From positions 310,001-374,000 of the forward strand of contig JAHLTZ010000005.1 of assembly GCA_025786725.1 (NCBI GenBank): a DNA stretch of 64,000 nt, in the 5' to 3' direction. This DNA is from Syncephalis fuscata (Eukaryota > Zoopagomycota > Zoopagomycetes > Zoopagales > Piptocephalidaceae). Shown one piece after another: positions 42,563-54,600 of this stretch. Numbering within the stretch: the first letter of the stretch is position 1; each line of letters begins with the position of its first letter. A program made the translations under genes and the position numbers. The notes beneath the pieces were generated by a model. It was not told the origin of the DNA and did not search any database. It was given only the letters and a program-made list of their open reading frames with translations.

Positions 42563-43383
42563 ATGCGTGGTGCAAGCTGCCCCTTATCGTTCGTGGTTGC
42601 GGCCAATAACGAGACAACTGATGCTGTGCCGTGTGCTCATCTATTCTACTTTAAAGACGTAACGAATGGAGAAGTATTACGCGAACGATTACAGACAGGC
42701 GATACGCGTCTTGCGTATGCTTTCGTCGATGGCCGAGTAGTAAGTATACTGTAAAGGGTATTCCTCACCTTTATTCACTGTTAGTGTTATGTATTGTAGG
42801 TACTAAGCTTGTTTCAACTACTTGTCGCAGCGGGACGCGCCTTAGCTGCCGCGAATGAAAACCGATTAAAAACATATAACATTCATTCAGAAGTGGTCTA
42901 TAATCTATCGCCTAATACTAATGTATGCTATACAGTTGAATATACAACTATTTATCATAATAGACTGACGCGTCTTATAGATTGGTGAGGCATTTCGACG
43001 ATTCGGTGTTAACAAGGACTCTACAAGTTTGGCTGTTGTTAAATTGGATGGCGATATTACAGAGGTAATCCGTGCATATAACATTATTGATGATTTGTAT
43101 TAATTAATGTATTTAAAGGCTGAGCGTGATTTAGTTGATTTAATTGATGGTACATTGGTTCAGGTGTCAGACATTGGTTCAGATGTTCAATTAGATAGTA
43201 TTCGCAAGGTAACATTACACTTAATCAATAATAATAGTAATATAATAATAATAATAATAATATGTAACTCAGTATTACAGGTTAAATGCCCGAGATCTAC
43301 TTGATACAGATGAATTAGTGAATACTGTGGTGACAGCAATGGCATTGAAAGGATTGGCATTGGGTGCAGTTGCAACATCATAG
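42563..43383 (+). CDS. CGI121: KEOPS complex subunit Cgi121 (TPRKB homologue)
   Basis: Small subunit of the KEOPS/EKC complex that makes t6A on tRNA and supports telomere maintenance; Cgi121 binds the Bud32 kinase and tRNA ends. Exons: 42563-42739, 42800-42922, 42981-43064, 43119-43208 and about 43281-43383. The diagnostic stretch is SLFQLLVAAGRALAAAN followed by LKTYNIHSEVVYNLSPNTN, then EAFRRFGVNKDSTSLAVV, which matches the family core. The last junction is out of phase by one or two bases (GTT AAA versus the expected TTA AAT GCC), so either a nearby splice site is used or one base is wrong. Convergent with Ost1, 187 bp apart. Confidence 0.88.
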
Positions 43384-43569
43384 TTGACAGTATAAATAAA
43401 TGGATTAAAATGATTAAGTGGATTGTATTTACAATATATTGCCATTATTACTACGACTATTATTGGTATGGTTATTGGAAATGCTTAATAAGCAATTTTT
43501 ATTCATTGGTTTGGATAAAATTACTAAATAAAATGACCATAGTATTACAATTAGCTATGTATATAATTA

Positions 43570-45326
43570 TTAATGATCGACTATTACCTTACGAGCAATG
43601 CTCAAGTCTAAACGTGAATAGAACATGGCAAATGTAAATACAGCCATAAATGCAGCAAATACGCCTAGCGGCTTACGCATCAAATCGAAAAAGCTGTACT
43701 CATACGTAATCTATTATCAAACAACATTAATAGCTATATTGGCATTTGAATGCTATTATCATCTACCTCAATAAATTGATCATGTTTATCGATTGCATTG
43801 TGTTTGGTAAGCCAAATGGCGGTACGGCCTGTAACATCCAAATAGGTGCGGAATTTACTAATACGCTTGGAATCAAGTGAAAATGGTACGTGTACTTGGA
43901 CATTGCTAATGAATATCATATTAATTATAATTAGCTATTATTAACGACCATTTATATCGCTTATTGTTGCTTATTTACCTAGCACCTTCTGGTAAAAGAA
44001 TACGTAGTTCAGATGTCTCGTATGTCCAGGTATTGATACAATTAATGAACGGAACACGTAGTACATAAGTATTGGTACCAGGTACTTGGGATAGCACTTC
44101 AAATAATGGCTGCTCAAAGCCATAATAGAAGCGATACTGCCATTCACCGTAAAGTGGAAAGCGTGGACGCATATCCAATTTGAGTTGTTTATCAGAATGG
44201 CCCTGGTTTGTTAATTCCATACTGGAGGTAGAAACATTGCCAATAGGATCACGGTAGTAGATACGTTCGGCTGATTTGGGCAGTTTAGCTGGGATAGAGT
44301 TAAGTACAGGAGTAATTTCTAGCATATGGCTTGTTTTTTGATATTTTATACGGCTGAATTCTCCATCCAATCTATATTCAATGTTAATACACTCAAGTAA
44401 TATTCAATTGATTCACTTACTGTGCGCCATCATGACGAATCTGATAATGTTCTTCTACCGATAGATATCCACCCCAGTGGCTTACTTCCAGTTGGCGTTT
44501 ATGATCAATTGCTGTAATAGGTGGCGTATTCTGTTCATAGTGTACGTAAATTGGCTTCTTTGCTGCTTTTGCCTGCACATCCGTGTAGGGGCCGTATGTA
44601 ACCTCTTTGTATTTCTTGTCGCGATTAACAGGCTCTGGCGCCTTACTGTAGCCTTCAATGTATTCCGATGGTACTTCAACCGATATCTTTTGGCTTTTCG
44701 AAAAATAAGGCGAATAAATGGTTGCACTCGATTCCCAGCGCAAATACTGTGATTTATCCTGAAGTACATGCTTTGGCTGCACAAGCAATGCTTTATTTGT
44801 GTGATAGAACTTAACAGATAAAGAAGTTTTATCATCTGAAGCAAGTGGTGGATCCAATGCTATACTATAGACAACCCATTTACTAACAGATACCATTATT
44901 AAATCAATACTGCGCTGTTAAGCGAAACAATCGCTATTTCACTTACTTGTCGCTGTATTTTGGTTCATGCTTTATTTTCTGTTCTCGAATAAGCTGTTTT
45001 TTATCCAGCTTATTCTTCAGTTCTGCCGCTTCGCCTTTCTTGTCATGCAAATTAATATCGCGCTTGGCTTCTTCGTAAGCAATTGTAATCGCTGTACGTC
45101 CCTCTATAGCAATATAATAGGTGTCTGCCGGTGTTTTGTCGTTGTTTTCGACGACGACATTGTATATATCGACCATTCCAGGAGTCTTTAGGTTAACACT
45201 GCGATGCAGTTCATAATTAGAAAGCTTTACTGGCATTGGATCGGCCAATGCTGCCTCTGCCAGTTTGATGATGCTAAGCACCGCAAAAGTGGTTAACGCG
45301 AACAAACGCGTAGAATTCGACCACAT
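43570..45326 (-). CDS. OST1: Oligosaccharyltransferase subunit Ost1 (ribophorin I)
   Basis: Component of the ER complex that transfers the oligosaccharide to Asn of nascent proteins. Five exons: 44947-45326, 44421-44914, 43979-44371, 43767-43905 and 43570-43710. Signal peptide LFALTTFAVLSIIKLAEA at the N-terminus. Conserved luminal landmarks include SNYELHRSVNLKTPG, SHWGGYLSVEEHYQIRHDGAQ followed by LDGEFSRIKYQ, RIYYRDPIGNVSTSS and RPRFPLYGEWQYRFYYGF. A single C-terminal membrane helix (LGVFAAFMAVFTFAMFY) is followed by the short cytosolic tail RLDLSIARK. The stretch DPIGN(I/V)S(T)S is a hallmark of the family. No frameshift needed. Confidence 0.95.
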
Positions 45327-47618
45327 GATGGTGATTAAAGTCTGTGCAGAAACCTAGCAGATAGACCAACGTGACTAAGTAGCAACAATATAGCTTTACA
45401 GGCAGTGAGAACAGGGCGAGATTTAAAGAGGTGAAGATTGACGACGTGGCACTGTCCATTGGTTATATTCAATGTCAATTAGATCAAGTCAAATATCCAA
45501 GTCTGGTCAAGTCCAATCTGGCTAGATTTTGTCAGCAAATAAATACGGGTCGGATTACTGACTGAGTATTAAATTCTAAATCCAAGTCAGCAAGTGAAGT
45601 TGCTAAAAACTGTTGGTACACAAGCCTGCTAATACTTCTATAATTTGTAAAAACATTTGCAGCTCCCACTCAAATAGTGTATAATGCTCGGTGTGCTGCT
45701 AATTAAATGGTTCTACTACGCCATAGGATAGCCCTTCTCTGCATTAATGTCTTTTTGTTTTAATGATTTTAAATACAATTAAACACTTGTTCATTACTAT
45801 ATGTATAATATTGCATCCAGCATTAATTGCTTCATGTGTAATTATCAATACAATAGAGGAAATTATTCAAATGCAATAATCCACATTGTACGCAGATGCA
45901 ACAACAGCGACTGCGGAATGCCATGAAATTGCAATTATATGACTTCTATTAATGTTTGATCAATATTTCTATACATGATTAACGACAATAATCAATATCA
46001 AATGTTTTAATAAATCAAATAGTATGTTACATTATTTATTTAAAACAATTTATTAACAATGTTTTAATAAAAAGTGACATAACCATGTTTGTTGTGCATA
46101 ACTGTGTGACTTTGATTGGAACGAATTTTATTTTGAAAACTCAAATGTGGGAGTCAGAGTAAAAATGATTTGATCCTATAAATATTACACGCTCAATCCA
46201 ATATTTTGTTTTATTTTAATATATAGCTATACAACTTTTATTAATAGTCAATAAATAAAATCAGTCTGTCTTTCTATTATTGCAATAATGTATAATATTA
46301 GTTGCTTACTCTGATAAGTAATTAGATTAAGCCTTATAATAGTTGGCTTAGTTGATGATCATGTAAATGTAAGTATATAAGAAGATACAATGTGATTGTA
46401 AATATTTATTCATTAAACAGCCTGAATTATAAATTATAGCAACCATAGTAAGCTATTTATTTACTAAAACTTATTTATTCAATTTTACTTACATCTCTCT
46501 GTTTTCTGTGTATTATCTCAGTTTAACATTGCTGCTGTTCTGGTTGCATCAGCAACAGCCAAATTTTTGATAAACACAGTCCAACTTAGCATAGCTATAA
46601 TGATTTGCCATAGGTCAAACCGGTAAGTCTTTGAGCTGTCAATTGTTTCTCCACTGGTTTCTGCTTTAATTTGTTTTTCTATATTCCATCTTGCTTAACT
46701 TGTCAAAATTGATTTTCAAAATGTGAGCAGAACTTAGGCCTTATATGATTACCGGCTGATATGCAATCCACAGCCACTATGCACTTGAAATTATTGGTAA
46801 TTGTTTAATGCTTTCTATTGGGTCTAGCTAGTGTCTGCATATTGCATTGCGTGTAGTTTAGCCGATGCAATTTAGTCTACACCTGAAAACTGGTGACGAA
46901 AATGACCTGTTGGAATGTTTCATTGCTCAAAATGCTGTGATGCATCACCCTACAAATAGTACTTATTGTATAGTCAATTGCAAATAATTTAGATGAGCCG
47001 CCATTTAAATGATGGTAGTTGCGCACATGTAGCATGATATGCCTGGATGTGATGCATTGTGAATTCAAAGCAATAATTACCCCTGTAACAATGGGCATAG
47101 TGTCGAATGAAATGTATACACGTACCAATCAACACACTTTATGATTTAAAAATTATGACTGGCCTATGTATGGCAGTAAAACCTGTATAAAATACCAGCT
47201 TGATATGTTAAACTTGTTTTTGCATCAGTGTTGTGTGCTATTCTGTATGCAACAGATATTGAGGACTGAGTCGGTAGAAATGGCAGCAAAGACATCATTA
47301 TTGTTTTTACAAAACCAAGCAATATACTTGTTTTACCAAATAGTTAGATCGTGTACCAGAAAATACAGAATGATGTACATGTCTCTATTGCATATGTACT
47401 GCTTATTGTAATTGCTGCATCATCTGTGTAAATGCCGAGAAAATTGAAGTAAAGGCTGGTCAGGTTGGAATCAAGGCTGAGATACATATTATCACGCCAT
47501 GAATCTATTGGTACATGTGCACCTCAACCACTGTTTGGATTATTTTATTGGTTCATATTACACATCAATGGTATATATCGTATACTGTAGTATACTAGCA
47601 TTTCAACAAGATCATAAG
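45327..47618. other. Gene-poor spacer upstream of the micro-exon gene
   Basis: About 2.3 kb, AT-rich, containing dispersed repeat copy B. Frames at 46877-47128 (minus) and 47166-47411 (plus) have no protein-like signature. Confidence 0.5.
45868..46175. repeat. Dispersed repeat, copy B
   Basis: Aligns with copy A over ATGCAATAATCCACA, ACTTCTATTAAT, TTGATCAAT and TGTTTGTTGTGCATAAC, and with copy C over GTTTTAATAAA and TTAATAAAAAGT. It carries an internal expansion of roughly 60 nt relative to copy A. Confidence 0.6.
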
Positions 47619-47627
47619 TATAAATAG
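47619..47627 (+). promoter_or_regulatory. TATA box of the micro-exon gene
   Basis: TATAAATAG at 145 bp before ATG 47764, the same word and nearly the same distance as at the CBM19 secreted-protein gene (146 bp). It supports the idea that the array is transcribed from a regular promoter. Confidence 0.6.
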
Positions 47628-47763
47628 CCCACAAAATATACACAACCAACTGCAATATCATCATTACGCTCTACTTCTTGCTAAACACGCACTATTCACC
47701 ACTTTACACCAACCACACTCTACTATCTCTTTTATTTGTTTGTCTTAACAAATCAATATTACC

Positions 47764-49934
47764 ATGAAGCTTTCTATTGCCGCCGTTTGCACCATTGTCG
47801 TGGCTATCATGGCCAGTACAGCCATGGTAGATGCTAAACCAGCCTTAGTTCGCCGTGGTGGTATGTTGCAATAACAATAAATATACCATAATATTTTGTT
47901 TACTAACATTGTTTTTAAATAATAATTATAATAGAATGTAAGCACTATTGTATATTAACTGACTATACATTAACTATGCCATTTATCAACTATACCGACT
48001 ATTTAATATTAATAGCTCGTAAGTCGTATTGTATGTTAATAGAGCATACAATAATTATATACTATGCATTACCTCCATCAATAACTTGATATTAGTAACA
48101 TGTAAGTTGTATTGTATAGCAATCACCTACTCGCTAATTGCATATTATGCATCATGTGCATCAATGATTTAATAATAATAGGCGGTAAGTAATACTGTAT
48201 ATTGATTAACTATTGACTAATTATATACCATGCATTGTGTGTACCAAAAAATTAATGCCATAGAGGGTAAGATGTATTATATGTTAATTAACTGTTCACT
48301 AACTTTATATTATACACCACGTATATAAAAAACTTAATATTAATAGAATGCAAGTTATATTATATATTAATAGAGGGTAAGTGGTATTGCATACTAATTA
48401 ACTATGCTATTCACTGATTGTACCAATTGTTTAATATTAATAGAATGTAAGTAATATTGTATGTTAATTAACTATACATTAACTATAATCTTTGTTAATT
48501 GTGCCAATTATTTAATATTAATAGGGAGTAAGTGATATTGTATATTACTTAATTGTACATTAATTGCTATTTACTGAATGTGCTAATTATTTGATATTAA
48601 TAGAGGGTAAGTGGTATTATATATTAACTGACTATACATTAACTATGCTATTTACTAATTGTGCTAATTATTTAATATTAATAAACTGTAAATGATATTA
48701 AATATTAATTAACTATACATTAACTATGCTATTTACTAATTGTGCCAATTATTTGATATTAATAGATAGTAAGTGATATTAAATATCAATTGACTATACA
48801 TTAACTATGCTATCTACTGATTGTACTGATTATTTAATCTTAATAGTTAGTAAGTTATACTGTATATTAACTATGCTATTTACTAATTGTGCTGTTTACT
48901 TGATATTAATAGAATGTAAGTAGCATTATATATCAATTGATTATACATTAACTATGCTATCTACTGATTGTGCTGATTATTTAATCTTAATAGTTAGTAA
49001 GTTATACTGTATATTAACATGCTATTTACTGATTGTATCAATTGTTTAACATTAATAGGTGGTAAGTTGTATTGCATATTAACAGACTATACATTAACTA
49101 CACTATTTGCTGATTGTGCCAATTGTTTAATATTAATAGCCTGTAAGTTGTATTGTATATTAACTGACTATACATTAACTATGCCATTTACTGATTGTAC
49201 TAATTATTTAATATTAATAGGTGGTAAGTTATATTGTATATTAACTGACTGCATTAATTTTACCAATTATTTAATATTAATAGTGTGTAAGTGATATTGT
49301 ATATTAATTGGTTATATAGCAACCATGGTATTTATTGATTGTATCAATTGTTTAATATTAATAGTTAGTAAGTGGTATTGTATATTAACTGATTATACAT
49401 TAAATATGCTATTTATTGATTGTACCGGCTATTTAATATTAATAGAATGTAAGTTGTATTGTTTATTAATTGATTATTCACTAATTACATGCCATTTACT
49501 GCGCATCAACAACTTAATATTAATAGGTAGTAAGTAAAGCTATGTATTAACTGAATATGCACTAACTACATGCCTTGTATTATGTACAAATAACTTAATA
49601 TAATAGGACGTAAGTTGCATTATGTGTCGATTAACTACTTGCTAATTATATGCCATGTATTATGCGTATAAATAACTTAATATAATAGAAAGTAAGTTGT
49701 ATTATATATTAATTAAATATCCACTAATTATGTGCCATGTGCTGTATCCATCAATAAATCAATATTAGCGGAATGTAATTTGTATAGTATATTAATTAAT
49801 TCCTCACTAATTACATGTTATGCACTATGTGTATCAACAACTTGATATTAATAGGCGGTAAGTAGCATTGTATATTGATAGATTATGTATTAGTTATGTG
49901 TAATATAATATATTTATTTGTAAATACAGAATAA
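47764..49934 (+). CDS. Micro-exon gene: secreted four-cysteine peptide encoded by about 24 exons of 3-6 nt
   Basis: Exon 1 (47764-47860) encodes MKLSIAAVCTIVV..., a signal peptide, then KPALVRR, a Kex2-like dibasic site, and ends in phase 1 at G|GTATGT. Next come 3-nt exons at 47935, 48016, 48182, 48264, 48374, 48444, 48525, 48604, 48766, 48847, 48913, 48994, 49059, 49140, 49221, 49284, 49365, 49446, 49527, 49607, 49689 and 49855, plus 6-nt exons at 48096 and 49769. Nearly all sit between (TTAATATTA)ATAG and GTAAGT. Joined, they give 27 residues with cysteines spaced C-X11-C-X3-C-X4-C, and TAA (49932-49934) follows two bases into the last exon. Total 180 nt coding, 59 residues. Units at 48347 and 48685 look non-functional. 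Splicing is inferred; no family recognised. Confidence 0.72.
47861..49929 (+). repeat. Tandem array of 81-nt intron-plus-codon units
   Basis: About 26 units, each an intron of usually 76-80 nt (shorter variants of 60-67 nt lack an internal block) plus a 3-nt remnant. Conserved within a unit: donor GTAAGT, a TTGTATTGTATATTAA block, ACATTAACTATG, a (T/A)TTTACTGATTGT block and the acceptor TTTAATATTAATAG. The introns are far more alike than the 3-nt exons between them. The last four units (about 49530-49857) form a diverged subgroup sharing TGCCATGTATTATG and AACTTAATA. Confidence 0.9.
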
Positions 49935-51696
49935 TCGATGGTTTCAAGACATCAGCATTGGTGGTGCAATCAAGCCACTATTCCAATACACTTTAGGTAT
50001 ATATTCGGTGAAAAGCAAGACCATTTGACAACTACGCCGTCCAGTCTATCTATATATCAAGTTTTGGCCAATGCTTTGGCTTATTCAGTCTTTAACCAAT
50101 GGAATCATTATTTTATCGACATGTTTGCATCTAGTTGTCCCTATTCAGCTGTGCAAGCTTATCGGAATAAACTTATGATTTCATTTTAACAAGATAATAA
50201 TAATAAATTGCCAATTGGATTTTAATACTGAGAAATAATTTATTGAAGCAGTGCTATATCATTTCCAATTAATTCAAGTGATAAGTCAGCCCGCATTATT
50301 TTTAATATCCAATATTAGTGTCAATAAATGTTAAATAATATTTTATATTGTTACTATATCGATTGTAAGGTACTGTAAAGTTTGTAAACAGCCAAAGTAG
50401 GAGGGAAAGCGGTAGGGATGGCTTAGCAAACTATAAATACTTAATTAATAAAATTGTTATTAAATATTTACGTAATGGACTTTGTTACCAACAAATAGCT
50501 TTGTTTAGCACTTTACACAGAAGTCACAGCTGTATAACCCTGAAATTTAAGCTAAAAGAAAACGTTGGGAGCAAAAAAGCTGTTTATTAACTGTTTGGCC
50601 GACAGTATTATAATACTTAATACTTTCGGCATTTAAAATGGTGTATACTGCAATGGGCCCTGACGGGAAAATCTTAATTAAAGTACGACAAAGCTTAAAT
50701 TGAACTTCGTTAAGTACGTAATTTAAGCATTGGTAACAATATTATATACAATAAAATATACCCACTTTAGCCACTGATCATAATAAATGGCTAACAAATT
50801 TAATTAAATTGTATAATAATGTTAAATGAAACACAACAGTTTACATAATTATCCCGTTTATTCAACTCAATTAACGCAATAATCATTGATATCATTACTA
50901 AAATAGCTAACATAAGTGTAATTGTAGTAAATGTACCTCATTGTAATATGCTAATATTCAATCAATCTTTTTACACATGGCCAACAACAATAATGATTAA
51001 CCTCAAATGTCTTAATGAAATCAAATACTATTAATAAAAAGTAATATAAATATATTGTGTATAATAATGGTATGACTTTAAACAAAATTTACTTTAAGGA
51101 CTCAAAATAGAGTGTGAAAAATAAATGTTAATCAACTTTAGTATATAATTAGATACTGTGTTTTACACAAAAAGACACAAGTAATGTAAATATAAAGGCG
51201 CATTTTACTTTGGATCAAATAAGTTAATAGGATAATGTACTTATTAAAATGCTAATAAATCTAAATATAAAGATTACATGTGTTTAATATGTGCAGTGTT
51301 AGCTTTTAGTCTTGCAATTTCAATCATATCGTATTAATCCATCTAATAATAATAGTGATTAAATGACATTAATTATTAATATTTCTACTAAATGCTGTTT
51401 ATAAAGTTATAATAAATTTACTTATTTTATTCAATCGATTTAAACAGGCAATAAAATACTGAATTGTTTATCATTTTATAAATATGATGTCTAACAAACG
51501 TCATCACATTTTCTTATTTCTTATTATTGACTGTGTACAAGTGCCGTCATTTCACCAATCAGCCATCTTTACGCATTCTCTTCCCAAACCAATTCCATCG
51601 CCTGTGTCTTTCATTTGCTAACAAGAGTATATTGGATTCTTGAGCCTATTCTCTAGTTTAATTGGCGTTTTAATCGCAAAACAGAACTATATTACA
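49935..51696. other. 3' region of micro-exon gene and spacer
   Basis: The first 250 bp may be 3' untranslated sequence; an 83-codon frame at 49938-50189 lacks support. Dispersed repeat copy C lies further down. Upstream of Upf2 the sequence becomes pyrimidine-rich (about 51540-51630). Confidence 0.4.
50940..51130. repeat. Dispersed repeat, copy C
   Basis: Shares ATTCAATCAATCTTT...ACACATGGCCAACAACAATAATGATT with copy A, TTAATAAAAAGT with copy B, and a GTATGACTTT...AAATTTACTTT end with both. The 5' third of the element is less well preserved. Confidence 0.55.
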
Positions 51697-54600
51697 ATGT
51701 CGGTTGCCAAGGATGCAGCAACTATCGAGCAGTTTCGAGCATTCCGTCGAATGAATCTCGATGCATGGCGAAGCAAGCCAGGTATGTTATACTCGGGCCA
51801 ACTAACAAGAATGACAGACTTATGCATGAATACTATACAGATCCAGAACAGTTTAAGAATCTAGATTCTAATCTAAAGAAAAATACCGCGTTTATTAAAA
51901 AATGCCGCGCCTCGTTAGGCCAAGATGCCTTAGCACAGTTGAAGCGTGATATCAAACAGCTTAAACTTGAAAAATATGTTAGTGAAATTGTTACCGCAAT
52001 ACCAGAGGGTCTACAGCGGTGTAAGCGAGAAGCAGACGTTACGGCAGCTGTAGAAGTAAGTACAACAATGAGTTTAATTCAATCGATATTTAAAGATTAA
52101 TGTGTGTATTTTAAGATTGTATCATTGCTACACCAGCGATTTGCTGATACGTTTTCCGTACCACTAGTCCAACAGCTACAACGGGCCATGGCGCCAACAC
52201 CCAAAGCACATCTTGCCTCATTATCGGCTGAACAACGAGAACGTGAAGAAACAGCCAGAGTATCAAAACAACGCATTCTTGGTCGAATCTTTGTTGATTT
52301 ATGGCTAGTGGGCATATTTGCGGGTATTGATGGTGGAAAAGAGAAAGAGCGTAATATTCGTATTGATGATCATGTTGTGTTCCAATGTTTCTACAATTTG
52401 GTAAGTTATTTAACTGATGTATACTGAGTTAATAGACTATAACTTAATGCATCTATATTTGCTATGCCTAGCTGAAGGACGATGCAGATCATATTAATCT
52501 TTTATTGGCAACGTCTTTTACTCGGTATTATGGCCTACAAATACTAAATATTGCGGCTCGTAAAGTGCGTAAAACAGCCGACGGTCAAGATGCTACTACA
52601 AACATAGAATCAAGTAAAGAAGAGAGCCTGAAACTATATCCCGATGATATTATATCCAACGAACTACGCCAGAAATACCTTAATCTATTCACTGAATATT
52701 ATCATTCAGTGGCCAAACATCTGGTTCGTGACTATCGTGTAAGTATAGTATGTATATAATCGATAGCGTTATTATTGATAGAATTGAAGTATATGAAACG
52801 ACTTGAACGAAGAAATAATGAATGGGCCATTGCTCGCGGTGAAATTACCGAAGAAACTCGACAAAACTTTGACCGTGTAGTGAAGAATTATGAAAAGTTA
52901 CAAAGTAGCACTCAAAGGTAAATAAATAGCAAATAAAAAGTAGAAATACTAATTACTATGTATATAATTGGTTTATTCGTAGTCTGGCCGATTATTTGGA
53001 CAAAGATTTGCCTGAATTACCTGTCGAAGAAGATACATCAGTTGGTGTATCTTTAGTTAAGGCAGGAGGCAGAGATGAAGATGAAACAGTTAGTATTTAT
53101 TAATAATATTGATATAATAATTAATTAATATATCAATCGTTATCAGGATATGGGAAATGGTGTATGGGAAGATGAAGATTCTAGACTATTTTATGAATCA
53201 ACATTAGATCTCAAAAATGCTGTACCAGCCATTCTGTTAGAAGGACGCAAGAATAAGAAAGAGTCAACGGCTAATACGGTAAATGACGAACCCGCTGAAT
53301 TGTCACAAGATACACAAGCAACAATCGATGAAGCATCTCAGCCATCATCAAAATTAACATCAACAGCAACAGCAGATGCTCATGAAGTAGAAGAAGCAAT
53401 GCGACAGATGATGGAGCGTATGGGTGTTGCCGAAGAAGGCGATGAAGATGAAGACAACGACGATGCCGATGATGCAGCCAATCCAGACTCGCTCTTTAAT
53501 CAACATTTAGATGAAGCAACAGCAACAACAGCAAATGATGAAGAGAAAACAGTCGATGAAGGTGGCATGGCCGCCAGTGGTAAGATTGGTACATCGGCTA
53601 AACTTGACAGTTTATTAGCACGATTACCAACTATGAACAACCGAGAGCTTATTGATAGAGCAGCCATAGACTTTTGTTTTCTTAATACAAAAGGATCTCG
53701 TAAACGATTAGCTCAGGTAAATTGTAGCAACTATATCATTTAATATTGATACTGATCAATATGATAGGCATTATACAATGTACCACGTACTCGGTTAGAT
53801 CTACTACCTTATTATGCTCGACTAGTAGCCACATTACACCCATATATGCCAGAAATTAGTGAACTTGTTTTAGGTGGATTAGAAAGTGAATTTCGCTATT
53901 TATCACATAGAAAGCGTCGACAATTACTTGAATCACGTATTAGGAACATTCGATTTATTGCTGAATTAGTGAAGTTTGATGTAACGCCACTACATGTGGC
54001 ATTCCATTGTTTTAAAGTGCTGCTTGATGATTTTTCATCAGAAAGTATTGAAATCTTATGCCATTTACTTGATAGTTGTGGTAGGTTCCTTTTTAGAACA
54101 CCGGCTACGCATGCTCGTACAAATACTATGGTAAGTTGTATTAGTGTATTATTAATGGACAATAAATGAACTAATAGTAATAACAATAATATACAATATA
54201 TAAAATACAATACAATTAGCTGGAAATTGTTATGAAGAAGAAACAGGCTCTACCATTGGATGCCCGTCTTACTATGATGATCGAGAATGCTTACTACCAA
54301 GTGAGTAAAATGACACTTGTAACAAGTCAAAGTAAAATAGCTATTAATAGTGTATATTTATTTATATTTATATATAGTGTAATCCACCCGAGGCAGTTGC
54401 TCGTGAAGAGAAAGAACGCACACCCATCGAGCAATATGCACGTAAATTGATATATATCGATTTAGGACCTCGTATAGTAGAAAAAGTATTGCGTAGTCTA
54501 CGTAAATTTGATTGGGATGATCCAGAAGTATGTCAATAGCTACAATTTTATTACCAATATTCTAATATTTTAATATTATTAGATTGTTACTATGATGGTT

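Noticed and set aside
49019-49537. Open frames reading straight through the array and coding a 27-residue cysteine-containing repeat (for example LYCILTDYTL)
   Set aside because: The 81-nt period is a multiple of three, so any open frame repeats. It is open over only a few units, has stops in most others, lacks a signal sequence and runs through strong splice sites.
47861-49929. Satellite DNA, CRISPR-like array or degenerate transposon as explanation of the array
   Set aside because: Unit borders coincide with splice consensus at every unit, a signal-peptide exon and promoter precede it, and the spacer between conserved parts is only 3 nt.
49938-50189. 83-codon frame after the array
   Set aside because: Lies behind the predicted stop, has no family resemblance and its composition is that of untranslated DNA.
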